Below are positions 34,104 to 43,558 of a stretch of 54,005 nt of DNA, one piece after another. Position 1 is the first letter of the stretch; each line of letters starts with the position of its first letter. Where the stretch lies: positions 1-54,005 of the forward strand of contig CAYRIY010000011.1 in the NCBI GenBank assembly GCA_964424335.1, in the 5' to 3' direction. Below the pieces are notes generated by a model that was not told the origin of the DNA, ran no database searches, and saw nothing but the letters and a program-made list of their open reading frames with translations. A program made the position numbers and the translations under genes. This stretch comes from CAYRIY01 sp964424335 (GTDB taxonomy: Bacteria > Bacillota > Limnochordia > DTU080 > RSA5).

Positions 34104-34397
34104 ATGGCGCGCATCACGAAAGCAGACGTCGAGTACGTGGCGGAGCTTGCCCGCATCGCGCTCGACGAAGATGAAAAGGAGCTCTTTGTCGATCAACTCG
34201 GACAGATTTTGGCGTACGCACAGGAGCTCGCCGAAGTCTCGACGGACAACATCGAACCGACGGCGCACGCCGTACCGATGCGAAATGTGTTCCGCTCCGA
34301 CCGGGCAAGACCGTCGCTGCCGACCGAGAAGGTGTTTGCGAACGCGCCCCGGGAGCAGGACGGCCACTTCTACGTGCCGCGAATTCTCGAAGAGTAA
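34104..34397 (+). CDS. gatC: Asp-tRNA(Asn)/Glu-tRNA(Gln) amidotransferase subunit GatC
   Basis: A 97-residue chaperone-like subunit that clamps GatA to GatB. VEYVAELARIALDEDEKELFVDQLGQILAYAQEL and the DNIEPTAHAVPMRNVFRSDR segment are typical, with the NAPREQDGHFYVPRILE end. AAAGGAG precedes the ATG. It begins the gatC-gatA-gatB operon, likely cotranscribed with ligA. Confidence 0.97.
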   Translation: MARITKADVEYVAELARIALDEDEKELFVDQLGQILAYAQELAEVSTDNIEPTAHAVPMRNVFRSDRARPSLPTEKVFANAPREQDGHFYVPRILEE

Positions 34398-34432
34398 CTT
34401 GAGCCGGACGTATATCTAGGAGGCAAGCAAGG

Positions 34433-35908
34433 TTGGAACTTTACGATAAGACCGCGCACGAATTGCGTGTGTTGCTCGATCGAGGTGAGGTCCGGTCGGT
34501 CGACATCGTGACGAGTCTTTTTGAACGAATCGATGCGGTGGATGGGAGCGTCGGCTCGTTTTTGGCGTTGCGCCGCGACGAGGCGATGGCAGAGGCCCGT
34601 GAGGCCGACCGAAAGATTCAAAGTAAAGACGGCGTCGGACCGCTCACAGGGATTCCCGTGGGCTTAAAGGACAACTTGTGCACCGACGGCGCCGCGACGA
34701 CGTGCGCGTCCAAGATGCTCGAACGGTTCATTCCGCCGTATGATGCGACCGTGGTTCGTCGCTTGCGGTCGCAAGGCGCCCCGATTCTCGGCAAGACCAA
34801 CATGGATGAGTTTGCCATGGGCTCCTCCACCGAGACCTCGGCATTTAAGATTACGAAAAACCCATGGGACCTCTCCCGGGTGCCTGGCGGTTCGAGCGGC
34901 GGGTCGGCCGCTGCGGTGGCCGCCCAGACGGCGATCTTCGCGCTTGGGAGCGATACCGGAGGCTCGATTCGCCAGCCTGCGGCATTGTGTGGCGTCGTCG
35001 GCATGAAGCCCACCTACGGCAGGGTTTCGCGCTATGGCCTCATCGCTTTTGCTTCATCGCTCGACCAGATCGGTCCGTTCGCCAAGGACGTGCGCGATGC
35101 GGCGATGATCCTCGGCGCGATCGCAGGCCACGACCCACTGGACGCGACATCGGTCGACGCCGAGACGCCCGACTACACGGCAGAGCTCGAGCGCGGCGTC
35201 AAGGGGCTGAAAGTCGGGTTGCCGGCCGAGTACTTTGGCGAAGGCATCGCGCCCGACGTGAAAGAGGCCGTCACAAAGGCCGTCAAAGTGCTCGAAGCGC
35301 TCGGCGCCACCGTGGTCGAGACCTCCATTCCAAATGCTCGCTACGCGCTGTCCGCGTACTACATGATCGCGCCCGCGGAGGCGAGCTCCAACCTGGCGCG
35401 ATTTGACGGCGTGAGATACGGCCACCGCTCGGAGGAGGCGGAGGACGTCGGGACCATGTTTCGCATGACCCGCAAGGAAGGGTTTGGGGCCGAGGTGAAA
35501 CGACGCATCATGCTCGGCACATACGCCCTTTCCGCCGGCTATTACGACGCCTACTACCTCAAGGCGCTCAAAGTGCGGACCTTGATCCGCCGCGATTTCG
35601 AAACCGCCTTTGAGTCGTGCGACGTCCTGGCAATGCCGACGACCCCGACGACCGCTTTCAAGATCGGCGAAAAGACGGACGATCCGATGGAGATGTACCA
35701 GTCCGACCTCTGCACGGTGACGGCCAACCTGACCGGCGCCCCGGCGATCACGGTCCCTTGCGGGACGGACGGTCAGGGACTGCCTGTTGGGCTGCAGCTC
35801 GTCGGACCGGCGTTTAGTGAATCGACCCTGCTCCAAGCTGCGTACGCATACGAACAGGCGGCGGGCTTGGTCCCGTTCAAACCTCGATTGGAGGTGGCCC
35901 AGTCGTGA
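34433..35908 (+). CDS. gatA: Asp-tRNA(Asn)/Glu-tRNA(Gln) amidotransferase subunit GatA
   Basis: A 491-residue amidase-signature enzyme that frees ammonia from glutamine. The catalytic Lys lies in GIPVGLKDNLCTDG, and the cis-Ser/Ser pair in VPGGSSGGSAAAVAA and LGSDTGGSIRQPAA. The TTG start is set by TAGGAGG at 34417-34423. Its stop overlaps gatB by 4 bases. The complex amidates Glu-tRNA(Gln) and/or Asp-tRNA(Asn); a separate glutaminyl- or asparaginyl-tRNA synthetase is not seen here. Confidence 0.98.
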   Translation: MELYDKTAHELRVLLDRGEVRSVDIVTSLFERIDAVDGSVGSFLALRRDEAMAEAREADRKIQSKDGVGPLTGIPVGLKDNLCTDGAATTCASKMLERFIPPYDATVVRRLRSQGAPILGKTNMDEFAMGSSTETSAFKITKNPWDLSRVPGGSSGGSAAAVAAQTAIFALGSDTGGSIRQPAALCGVVGMKPTYGRVSRYGLIAFASSLDQIGPFAKDVRDAAMILGAIAGHDPLDATSVDAETPDYTAELERGVKGLKVGLPAEYFGEGIAPDVKEAVTKAVKVLEALGATVVETSIPNARYALSAYYMIAPAEASSNLARFDGVRYGHRSEEAEDVGTMFRMTRKEGFGAEVKRRIMLGTYALSAGYYDAYYLKALKVRTLIRRDFETAFESCDVLAMPTTPTTAFKIGEKTDDPMEMYQSDLCTVTANLTGAPAITVPCGTDGQGLPVGLQLVGPAFSESTLLQAAYAYEQAAGLVPFKPRLEVAQS

Positions 35909-37371
35909 GCGTTCAAGCGACAAAGACGCGCTTTGAAACCGTCATCGGCCTAGAAATACACGCAGAGCTCCTCACGGAGTCGAAGATTTGGTGCGGCTGC
36001 AGCACAAACTTTGGGTCGGAGCCAAACAGCCAGTGTTGTCCCGTCTGCCTGGGCCTACCCGGATCGCTGCCGGTCCTCAACGAACGGGCGCTCGAGTTTG
36101 CCGTCAAGGCAGGGCTCGCCCTTGGCTGCAAGATCGCGCCGTTCAGCAAGTTTGATCGAAAGAACTACTTCTATCCGGACCTGCCCAAGGCGTACCAAAT
36201 CTCCCAATACGATCTCCCGATCTGTTACGACGGGCGGGTCTCGTTCGAGTATGACGGCGAGGTGCGGGAGGTGGGCATCACCCGGGTCCACCTCGAAGAG
36301 GAGGCCGGCAAGTCGGTACACTCCGGCGACAACATCTTGGGCTCCGATTACAGCTTGATCGATTACAATCGATCGGGCATACCCCTGATCGAGATCGTGA
36401 CGGAGCCGGACATTCGCTCACCGGAAGAAGCGCGCGTCTTCCTCGAAAAGGTGAGGACGCTCCTGCTTTACACGGGCGTCTCCGACTGCAAGATGCAAGA
36501 GGGGAGCCTGCGCTGTGACGCCAACGTCTCGCTCCGTCCGGTCGGCAGCGAGAAGTTGGGCGTCAAGACGGAAGTAAAGAACATGAACTCGTTTAGGGCC
36601 GTCCAACGCGCCCTCGAATACGAAGTGAAGCGTCAATCGGCCCTCCTATCCGCGGGTGAGCCCGTGGTCCAGTCGACCCGCCACTGGAATGAAGCCAAGG
36701 GCGTCACCGTGGCGATGCGCACGAAAGAGGACGCACACGACTACCGGTACTTCCCCGATCCCGACCTCGTGCCCATCACCGTCACCTCTGAACAAGTCGA
36801 AGCGTGGCGGCGGGACTTGCCCGAGTTCCCCGACGCCAAGGCCGAACGCTTCGTGGCTCAGTACGGCATTCCGGAGTACGACGCCGGGGTGCTGACGGCG
36901 TCGAGGCCGCTCGCTGACTTTTTCGAGGCGACGGTCGAGCGGTTCGGCGACGCAAAGGTCGTGAGCAACTGGGTGATGGGGGAAGTTTCGCGCCTGCTCA
37001 ACGAGAAAGGCATCGAGATCGAGGAGTCAAACTTGAGCCCGGACGATCTAGCCGCGCTTCTCACGCTCGTGCGCGACGGCACGATCAGCAACAACGTCGG
37101 CAAGGATGTCTTTGCCGAGATGTTTGAAACCGGCAAGCCGCCCGGCGAGATCGTCAAGGCAAAGGGGCTCGAGCAGATCAGCGACGACTCGGCGCTCGAA
37201 GCCGTGATCGATGAGGTGATCGCGAGCAATCCGGGACCAGCAGCGGACTTTGCCGGTGGAACGGACAAGGCCGTCGGATTCCTCGTCGGGCAAGTCATGA
37301 AAGCGACTCGAGGAAAGGCAAACCCGCAGCGGGTCAACCAGCTTTTACACGCCAAGTTGAGAGGCGGCTGA
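35905..37371 (+). CDS. gatB: Asp-tRNA(Asn)/Glu-tRNA(Gln) amidotransferase subunit GatB
   Basis: A 488-residue kinase/transamidase subunit with a C-terminal YqeY-like tail. Diagnostic: ETVIGLEIHAELLTESKIWCGCSTNFG, CCPVCLGLPGSLPVLN (zinc cysteines), KFDRKNYFYPDLPKAYQISQ, and QVMKATRGKANPQRVNQLLHAKL at the end. The GTG start overlaps the gatA stop. Confidence 0.98.
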   Translation: MSVQATKTRFETVIGLEIHAELLTESKIWCGCSTNFGSEPNSQCCPVCLGLPGSLPVLNERALEFAVKAGLALGCKIAPFSKFDRKNYFYPDLPKAYQISQYDLPICYDGRVSFEYDGEVREVGITRVHLEEEAGKSVHSGDNILGSDYSLIDYNRSGIPLIEIVTEPDIRSPEEARVFLEKVRTLLLYTGVSDCKMQEGSLRCDANVSLRPVGSEKLGVKTEVKNMNSFRAVQRALEYEVKRQSALLSAGEPVVQSTRHWNEAKGVTVAMRTKEDAHDYRYFPDPDLVPITVTSEQVEAWRRDLPEFPDAKAERFVAQYGIPEYDAGVLTASRPLADFFEATVERFGDAKVVSNWVMGEVSRLLNEKGIEIEESNLSPDDLAALLTLVRDGTISNNVGKDVFAEMFETGKPPGEIVKAKGLEQISDDSALEAVIDEVIASNPGPAADFAGGTDKAVGFLVGQVMKATRGKANPQRVNQLLHAKLRGG

Positions 37372-37378
37372 TGCCTGC

Positions 37379-38149
37379 GTGAACCCGCTCGGGGTGGCGC
37401 TCGGACTCGCATATCTGACGGGGGGCCTTGTCGGTCAGGCTTTGGCGGCGCGCCGAGGCGTGTCGCCCACGCGCTGGTGGTGGGTGGTCGTCATCCTGAT
37501 GGCGACGACGGTTGTCGGGGCAAGGTTGTGGTATGTGGCTTCTGATGCGACATACTACCTGCAGAACCCTGCCGACGTATGGCGACCGCCCATCGAGGGG
37601 CTGTCCTTTGGCGCCGGGTTGATTGTAGGCGCCGTGGTGTCGATCGGCGCGAGCCGCTACTTGGGCCTGCGGCTGGTTCCGCTCCTCGACGTGATCGGCC
37701 TTTCGTACCTCGCTGGCTCCGTCGTGGCCGGCGTCGTTTGGAGGACCCCGGTCTCGCTCTACGCAGCCTCGATCGGATGGGTCACTCTGCTGGACGCTCT
37801 TTATGTGACCGGGCTTTACGTACTGCTTTGGCGGCTCTGGACCAGGGAGCGAGCCTTTCAACGAGTCGGGGCATCCGCCATCACCACATTGGTGGGCGAT
37901 GGGCTCTTGCGGCTCGGTCTGGGTTCGGTTGCGTGGTTTTTTGCCTCGGACGGCGCTGCAGGCAGCGTCTGGCTGCACGGGGCGCGGGTCGCGCTCCTTG
38001 TCCTCGCGGTCGGTGTGTTTTTGCTACGTCTGCGCGGCGCCCGCCCGCCCGGGGGCATGAGGCCCTTTCACCGACCGATCAGCAGGTGGCTCGGGTGGAT
38101 TATGGTGTACGGCGTCCTCATCGCCTTGTTGGTCGTGGTCCGCGCCTAG
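37379..38149 (+). CDS. Degenerate Lgt-like (prolipoprotein diacylglyceryl transferase-like) membrane protein
   Basis: A 256-residue protein with about seven hydrophobic helices. GARLWYVASDATYYLQNP, the LSFGAGLIVGAVVS stretch and TPVSLYAASIGW track the Lgt pattern (GARLYYV, HGGLIGG, HPxQLYEA). The essential His of HGGL is replaced within FGAGL, and the conserved RxGNFxNGE loop is missing, so phosphatidylglycerol-dependent acyl transfer looks unlikely. It may be a repurposed Lgt paralogue. The GTG is 7 bases past the gatB stop; an intervening ATG at 37371 stops after three codons. The ribosome binding site (GAGG) is distant, so expression may rely on coupling to gatB. Confidence 0.65.
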   Translation: MNPLGVALGLAYLTGGLVGQALAARRGVSPTRWWWVVVILMATTVVGARLWYVASDATYYLQNPADVWRPPIEGLSFGAGLIVGAVVSIGASRYLGLRLVPLLDVIGLSYLAGSVVAGVVWRTPVSLYAASIGWVTLLDALYVTGLYVLLWRLWTRERAFQRVGASAITTLVGDGLLRLGLGSVAWFFASDGAAGSVWLHGARVALLVLAVGVFLLRLRGARPPGGMRPFHRPISRWLGWIMVYGVLIALLVVVRA

Positions 38150-38181
38150 CGGTAGGCGGGGCCAGTCAATTCGCGGGCCGA

Positions 38182-38211
38182 TTGACAAGGCGATTTGGCA
38201 CGGTGTATCAT
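38182..38211 (+). promoter_or_regulatory. Promoter of the valS T-box transcript
   Basis: TTGACA (38182-38187), 18-base spacer, TATCAT (38206-38211); start predicted near 38218. Confidence 0.85.
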
Positions 38212-38217
38212 TTGGGA

Positions 38218-38538
38218 AAACCATACGCAAACAGCTTGTTGCAGAGCGATGACCGGGGAGTAGTAAGGCGTTTCGGTCCGCGAATAGAGAGGGAGTCCGC
38301 TGGTGCAAGGACTCTGCGGATGACAGGCGCCCGAAGTCGCCCCGTGAGCTTTCGTGTCTGAACCGTTCGAACCGTTTTTTTGTCGAACGCTAAGTAGGTC
38401 ACACGGCTTGCCCCCGATAGCGGGCGATTCGAGGGTTCCGTCAAGGCCTGGGTCCATAGGCCGACCTCTGGCGGAAAACAAAGGTGGTACCGCGCGTGTG
38501 CACCCCGCGTCCTTTTGATACTCGGACGCGGTTTTTTT
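38218..38538 (+). promoter_or_regulatory. T-box riboswitch (valine, specifier GUC) controlling valS
   Basis: The leader has the full T-box layout. Stem I carries AGTAGTA on its 5' side opposite GAAGTC on the 3' side, placing the specifier codon GTC (Val) at 38336-38338. The conserved T-box AAGGTGGTACCGCG is at 38481-38494, and its TGGT bulge matches an ACCA tRNA end (discriminator A, as in tRNA-Val). The terminator at 38505-38538 competes with the antiterminator. Uncharged tRNA-Val would allow readthrough into valS. Confidence 0.95.
38505..38538 (+). terminator. T-box regulated terminator
   Basis: CCGCGTCC (38505-38512) / GGACGCGG (38524-38531) with an 11-base loop and seven Ts. Confidence 0.95.
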
Positions 38539-38563
38539 ATTGGGTTCAAGGAGGTTGATCTTA

Positions 38564-41263
38564 GTGGCGCCAGACGTGCGTGAAAAAGAGATCGGCGAAA
38601 CAAGGGGCCAAAACCTATCAAAGACGTACGATCCCAAGGCGGTCGAAGAGAAATGGTATGGCCGCTGGGAGGAGCTTGGGGTCTTTGAGGCAAGGGCGGA
38701 ATCCGAGGCGGAGCCTTTTTCGATCGTGATCCCGCCGCCCAACGTCACGGGCTCGCTTCATATGGGACACGCCCTCGACAACACGCTTCAGGACGTTCTG
38801 ATTCGCTGGAAGAGGATGCAAGGCTTCAACACCCTGTGGCTTCCCGGAACGGACCACGCGGGGATCGCAACTCAGATCAAGGTCGAAGAGCACATTCGGG
38901 AAGAAGAGGGCAAGACGCGCCACGACCTGGGTCGAGAGGCATTCCTAGAGCGGGTGTGGGCGTGGAAAGACTTTTATCGCGACCGCATCATCTCCCAGTT
39001 GAAAAAGCTCGGAGCTTCGTGCGACTGGTCGCGTGAGCGGTTTACCATGGATGAAGGATGCTCACAGGCGGTGCGCGAGGTGTTTGTCAACCTCTACGAG
39101 CGCGGCCTGATCTACAAAGGGCGTTACATCATCAATTGGTGCCCGCATTGCCATACCACGCTCTCTGACCTCGAAGTCGAGCACGAAGAGGTCGACGGCT
39201 TCCTTTGGCACATCAAGTATCCATATAAGAACCGAGAGGGTCACATCGTCGTGGCGACGACCAGGCCCGAGACGATGCTCGGCGACACTGCGGTGGCCGT
39301 CAATCCCGACGATAAACGGTACTCGAGCCTCATCGGCGATACTTTGGTCCTCCCGCTCGTCGGCCGGGAGATTCCCTTGATCGCGGACGATTTCGTCGAC
39401 CCGGAGTTTGGCTCGGGGATGGTCAAGGTGACGCCCGCGCACGATCCCAACGACTTTGAGATGGGCGAGCGCCACGGGCTTCCACACGTTCAAGTGATCG
39501 GAAACGACGCGAAAATGACCGAGGCCGCGGGCGCGTATGCGGGCCTTGACCGATACGAAGCCCGAAAGCGAGTCGTCGCCGACCTCGAGGCGCTCGGGCT
39601 GCTCCTTAAAGTGGAGCCGCACCGGCACGCCGTGGGCCACTGCTATCGCTGCGACAACGTGGTGGAGCCCCTCGTCTCCGACCAGTGGTTCGTCAAGATG
39701 AAGCCGCTCGCCGAACCGGCCATTGCCGCCGTTCGTTCGGGCGACATTCGCTTTGTGCCCGAACGGTTCAGCAAAAACTACCTCAACTGGATGGAGAACA
39801 TTCGCGACTGGTGCATCTCGAGACAGCTCTGGTGGGGACATCGGATCCCCGTGTGGACGTGCTCCTGCGGGCACGAGTGGGCGGCTAAGACCGATCCGGA
39901 CGCGTGTCCCAAATGCCAAAGCAACGAGATCCGTCAGGACCCCGACGTGCTCGACACGTGGTTTAGTTCGGCGCTCTGGCCCTTTTCGACCATGGGCTGG
40001 CCCGACAAGACCAAAGACCTCGCGACCTTTTACCCGACGAGCGTCCTCGTGACCGGCTTTGACATCATCTACTTCTGGGTGGCCCGCATGATCTTTATGG
40101 GCCTTGAGTTCATGGGTGAGCGTCCCTTTAAGGACGTGCTCATACACGGACTCGTCAGGGACGCGCTCGGGCGCAAGATGAGCAAGTCGCTCGGCAACGG
40201 CGTCGACCCGCTCGAGGTGATCGACGAGTACGGCGCGGACGCGCTCAGGATCACCCTGGTCACAGGCGTCGCGCCCGGAAACGACATGCGCTACCAGCCG
40301 GAGAAGGTGGAGGCGAGCCGCAACTTCGCAAATAAGATCTGGAACGCATCGCGCTTTTCGCTGATGCACCTTGACGGTTACGTTCCGGAGACGTCGGTCG
40401 AGGCCGCGCTCGAGGCCGATCCCGATCGATTCACGCTCGCGGACCGGTGGATCTTGAGCCGGTACAATCGGGCCGTTCAAGAAGTGACAAGACATCTGGG
40501 CAGGTACGATGTCGGTGAAGGCGCCCGCACGTTGTACGAGTTCATTTGGAACGAGCTGTGCGACTGGTACATCGAGCTCGTGAAGCCAAGGTTGTACGGG
40601 CACGAAGGGGAAGACTCGCAAAGCGCGGCGCGACTCGTCCTCTGGAGCGTTTTAAAGGGAACGCTCGAGCTGCTCCACCCGTACATGCCGTTCATTACTG
40701 AAGAGGTGTGGCAGCACTTGCCAAAGACCGGGCAGTCCATCGTCGTGGCCCCTTGGCCCAAGTCAAGCGCCGCCCTTATCGATAGCGCGTCCGAAGAGCA
40801 GATGGAAATGATCATGGAAGTGATCAAGGCGATTCGAAACATCCGCGCCGAAAAGGGCGTCGAGCCGGGCCGCGGCATCAGCGCCGTCTTGCACGCGAGC
40901 CCCGACGCACAGGCAGTGTTGCGCAAGAACGCCGGCTATATCGAGACCCTCGGCCGCGTCGAGGACCTATCGATCGACGATCCCAACGCCGAGAAGCCTG
41001 AGAAAGCGGTCACGGCAGTGGCGCACGGAGTCGAGGTCTTTTTGCCGCTGGCCGGACTCGTCGACCTCGATCAAGAGATCGAGCGACTAAAGCGAGAGCT
41101 CGAAGGCGTCCGGGCCGACCTCGCCCGGTCGGCCCAGCGCCTGTCGAACAAGGGCTTTGTCGAGAAGGCGCCGGCGCACGTCGTCGAAGGCGCTCGCAAG
41201 CGTCATCGGGAGCTGGAAGAGACAGAAGCAAAGCTGACGGCGCGGCTCGAAGAGTTGGCGTAG
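38564..41263 (+). CDS. valS: Valyl-tRNA synthetase
   Basis: An 899-residue class I synthetase charging tRNA-Val. The HIGH-type motif is PPNVTGSLHMGHAL, and KMSKSLGNGVDP holds KMSKS. The editing domain has ATTRPETMLGDTAVAVNP and VKVTPAHDPNDFEMG, and WCISRQLWWGHRIPVW is a family marker. A C-terminal coiled-coil arm (LDQEIERLKRELEGVRADLARSAQRL) is present. The GTG at 38564 has AAGGAGG (38548-38554) 9 bases upstream; the upstream in-frame TTG at 38540 lies next to the T-box terminator. folC follows after 30 bases. Confidence 0.98.
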   Translation: MAPDVREKEIGETRGQNLSKTYDPKAVEEKWYGRWEELGVFEARAESEAEPFSIVIPPPNVTGSLHMGHALDNTLQDVLIRWKRMQGFNTLWLPGTDHAGIATQIKVEEHIREEEGKTRHDLGREAFLERVWAWKDFYRDRIISQLKKLGASCDWSRERFTMDEGCSQAVREVFVNLYERGLIYKGRYIINWCPHCHTTLSDLEVEHEEVDGFLWHIKYPYKNREGHIVVATTRPETMLGDTAVAVNPDDKRYSSLIGDTLVLPLVGREIPLIADDFVDPEFGSGMVKVTPAHDPNDFEMGERHGLPHVQVIGNDAKMTEAAGAYAGLDRYEARKRVVADLEALGLLLKVEPHRHAVGHCYRCDNVVEPLVSDQWFVKMKPLAEPAIAAVRSGDIRFVPERFSKNYLNWMENIRDWCISRQLWWGHRIPVWTCSCGHEWAAKTDPDACPKCQSNEIRQDPDVLDTWFSSALWPFSTMGWPDKTKDLATFYPTSVLVTGFDIIYFWVARMIFMGLEFMGERPFKDVLIHGLVRDALGRKMSKSLGNGVDPLEVIDEYGADALRITLVTGVAPGNDMRYQPEKVEASRNFANKIWNASRFSLMHLDGYVPETSVEAALEADPDRFTLADRWILSRYNRAVQEVTRHLGRYDVGEGARTLYEFIWNELCDWYIELVKPRLYGHEGEDSQSAARLVLWSVLKGTLELLHPYMPFITEEVWQHLPKTGQSIVVAPWPKSSAALIDSASEEQMEMIMEVIKAIRNIRAEKGVEPGRGISAVLHASPDAQAVLRKNAGYIETLGRVEDLSIDDPNAEKPEKAVTAVAHGVEVFLPLAGLVDLDQEIERLKRELEGVRADLARSAQRLSNKGFVEKAPAHVVEGARKRHRELEETEAKLTARLEELA

Positions 41264-41293
41264 CAGTCTGCACGTGATGGAGGATGGCGGACC

Positions 41294-42643
41294 TTGGCCT
41301 TTGACTACCGGGCGTACCTCAAGTCGCTCAAGCGGTTCGGCGAAAAGCCGGGCCTGGAGCGAATCCGTCGTGTGCTGGCCCACCTTGGCGATCCCCAGGA
41401 CAAGTACCCGGTCGTTCACGTCGGGGGAACCAACGGCAAGGGCTCCATCGTCGCCTTGACTGCCTCGGTGCTGACGGCTGCGGGGTACCGGACGGGGATG
41501 TTCTCCAAGCCGCACCTCGTCCGGTACCATGAGCGGATTCGAGTAAATGGCGAAGAGATTGCCGACGAGGACCTGGCACAGCTATTTGAAGAAGTCGCCG
41601 AAGCGGTGGCCAAGGCCAAAGAGGAGCTGGGCGCCGACGATCCGACGGAATTTGAAGTCGGCACCGCGGTCATGCTGCTTCACTTCGCCCGAGCGAACGT
41701 GGATGTTGCCGTCATCGAAGTGGGGCTTGGGGGACGGCTCGACTCGACGAACGTCGTCCGTTCGAGCGTCGTCGCCCTAGGCCAGACGGCGCTGGACCAC
41801 ACGGCGGTGCTCGGGCCCGACGTGGCTTCGATCGCCAAGGAAAAGTCCGGCATCTTTCGCCCTGGGGTTCCCGTTGTGGCGGCGCCTCAGCCTGCGGCGG
41901 CGCTCGACGTGTATCGCGAGGCTGCGGCGCGCCTGGCCTCTCCATTCTCGCTCGTGCGCCGTATCGATCGCTGGAACGAGGACGAACGCCCCCAAGGCGA
42001 AGTGTGGTACCGAGAGGTCCAATGGGGGCCCGAAGGCGGCCGCCTCGACATCGTCACTGGGCATCGTGAATATCGCGGCCTTGAGATCTCGCTGCTCGGT
42101 CGGCATCAGTTGGAGAACGCCGCCGTCGCAGTCGGGGCGCTGGACCAACTGGACGGATTTGCGGTCACGGACGAGGCGCTGCGGTCCGGACTAAAAACGG
42201 CCCGCTGGCCGGGGCGGCTCGAGCTCCATGGAGGTCGGCCTCGAATCCTCTTTGACGGCGTCCACAACCCAGGTGGGGCGGAGGCATTTGCAGCGAGCTT
42301 CGACGGCCTTTTTCCAGGTGAGCGCGCTGTCTTCGTGGTCGCCGTGCTCGGCGAGAAAGATGCAGAAGGGATCCTAAGGCCAATCGCTCCATTTGCCGAG
42401 GAGATCATCTTTACCGAGCCGGCTTCGTCAAGGTTGCCGCCGACGTCGCCGGAGGCGCTCGCTGCCCGGGCCTCGGCGCTTGGCACGCCGACCTCGGCAA
42501 TCGTGCCGGCCCCGACGGCCCTCAAAGAGGCGTGTCGGCGCGCCGGGCCGGGCGGCCTGGTGTGCGTGTGCGGCTCGCTCTACCTCGTGGGCGAGTTGAA
42601 GGGGGCGCTCGCATCCGGGTGGGATCCCCGGATCCCGGCCTAG
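41294..42643 (+). CDS. folC: Bifunctional folylpolyglutamate/dihydrofolate synthase
   Basis: A 449-residue Mur-ligase-type enzyme adding glutamate to folates (and possibly joining dihydropteroate and glutamate). ATP loop: VVHVGGTNGKGSIVAL; then GMFSKPHLVRYHERIRVNGEEI, VAVIEVGLGGRLDSTNVV, AKEKSGIFRPGVPVV and FDGVHNPGGAEAF. The TTG start follows GGAGG closely. Following valS is the common Bacillota order. Confidence 0.95.
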   Translation: MAFDYRAYLKSLKRFGEKPGLERIRRVLAHLGDPQDKYPVVHVGGTNGKGSIVALTASVLTAAGYRTGMFSKPHLVRYHERIRVNGEEIADEDLAQLFEEVAEAVAKAKEELGADDPTEFEVGTAVMLLHFARANVDVAVIEVGLGGRLDSTNVVRSSVVALGQTALDHTAVLGPDVASIAKEKSGIFRPGVPVVAAPQPAAALDVYREAAARLASPFSLVRRIDRWNEDERPQGEVWYREVQWGPEGGRLDIVTGHREYRGLEISLLGRHQLENAAVAVGALDQLDGFAVTDEALRSGLKTARWPGRLELHGGRPRILFDGVHNPGGAEAFAASFDGLFPGERAVFVVAVLGEKDAEGILRPIAPFAEEIIFTEPASSRLPPTSPEALAARASALGTPTSAIVPAPTALKEACRRAGPGGLVCVCGSLYLVGELKGALASGWDPRIPA

Positions 42644-42694
42644 CGGCGCGGCGCTGCCCGATCCGTCGCTCAAGCGTTTGAACACAAGGAAAGG

Positions 42695-42751
42695 GCCGTC
42701 CTCGTGCCGTAACTACCTTGGAAGGGAGTGGGTGGTAAGGACGGCGCTTTT
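42695..42751 (+). terminator. Possible terminator after folC
   Basis: GCCGTCCT (42695-42702) pairs with AGGACGGC (42738-42745), then GCTTTT. The loop of 35 bases contains a further TACC/GGTA pairing. Confidence 0.5.
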
Positions 42752-42801
42752 GATTTCGAGCGCTGGCTCCGGAACGGGTCTACGACATCGCAGCGGGGTG
42801 T

Positions 42802-43481
42802 ATGAGAATGGCTCGCAAAAAGGCTGAGAAGGATGCGAAGAAAGCAAAGAAGGCGAGGAAGGACGAGGGCAGTGGCTTTATGGACAAGCTTTCGCTCATT
42901 GTCACCCTCCTCGTAGTCTCTGTGTTCGCGGTCTTCACAGGTTACCTTGTCGGACAGTACGCCATCTATTGGGTCGCATCGCCCATCGTCGGAGAAGCTC
43001 GGCAAGAGCCCTCAGGCACTCAGGCAGTCGAATCGAGGGCTCCTTCGACCCAAGCGGCCGCGTCGGTAGCCTCCAATCCTTCGCAAGCGCAGCCAGCGCA
43101 AACACAAACACCGCAGCCGACGCAACCACAGCCGTCGCAATCGACGACGCCACAACCGGCGGCGACGTCCACCGCGCCACCAACCCAGAGCCCGCCCTCC
43201 CCGAGCCAACAGCCCACGGTCTACCGCGTGCAGGTAGGCCGCTATTCGACGCAGAGCGCGGCAAACGCCAAGCTGCAGGATTTGAAGGCGAGCGTGCCTG
43301 ACGCCTGGGTGGTCTACGATGCCCCAAGCGGCGAATACCGCGTGCAAGCCGGGGCGTTCAGCTCACGGGCGCCGTACAGGTCGAGGGTTGCGCTCCAGGC
43401 GGTGGNNNNNNNNNNGCGCGCGCCGACGAGTTCGCCGGGGAGCTCGCTGCCCTCGGTCACGACGCTTTTGTTGTACGGTGA
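42802..43481 (+). CDS. SPOR-domain membrane protein (interrupted by a gap)
   Basis: A bitopic protein with a basic Lys-rich N-terminus (MARKKAEKDAKKAKKARKD), one membrane helix (about 29-52), a Pro/Gln/Thr-rich linker (about 65-138), and a C-terminal SPOR domain starting VYRVQVGRYSTQSAANAKL. SPOR domains bind denuded glycan strands at division or engulfment septa. Ten Ns at 43406-43415 fall inside SPOR. After the gap the correct frame reads ARADEFAGELAALGHDAFVV and stops at 43479-43481, the expected SPOR ending; the frame continuing directly from upstream gives unrelated sequence. The gap length is therefore wrong and the gene is probably intact. ATG at 42808 is an alternative start. spoIID follows. 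Confidence 0.8.
43406..43415. other. Assembly gap (10 N)
   Basis: Ten Ns inside the SPOR domain. The true length must shift the frame relative to the shown 10 bases. Confidence 0.98.
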
Positions 43482-43558
43482 ATCGAGCGCATATCATCGC
43501 GTCGACGATCATAAGGTGGACGTGTACCCATTTGCTCTCTTGGAGGCGGCGTCGGCCG

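Noticed and set aside
39062..40621. 519-codon open frame antisense to valS
   Set aside because: Shadow of valS codon bias; no recognisable domain.
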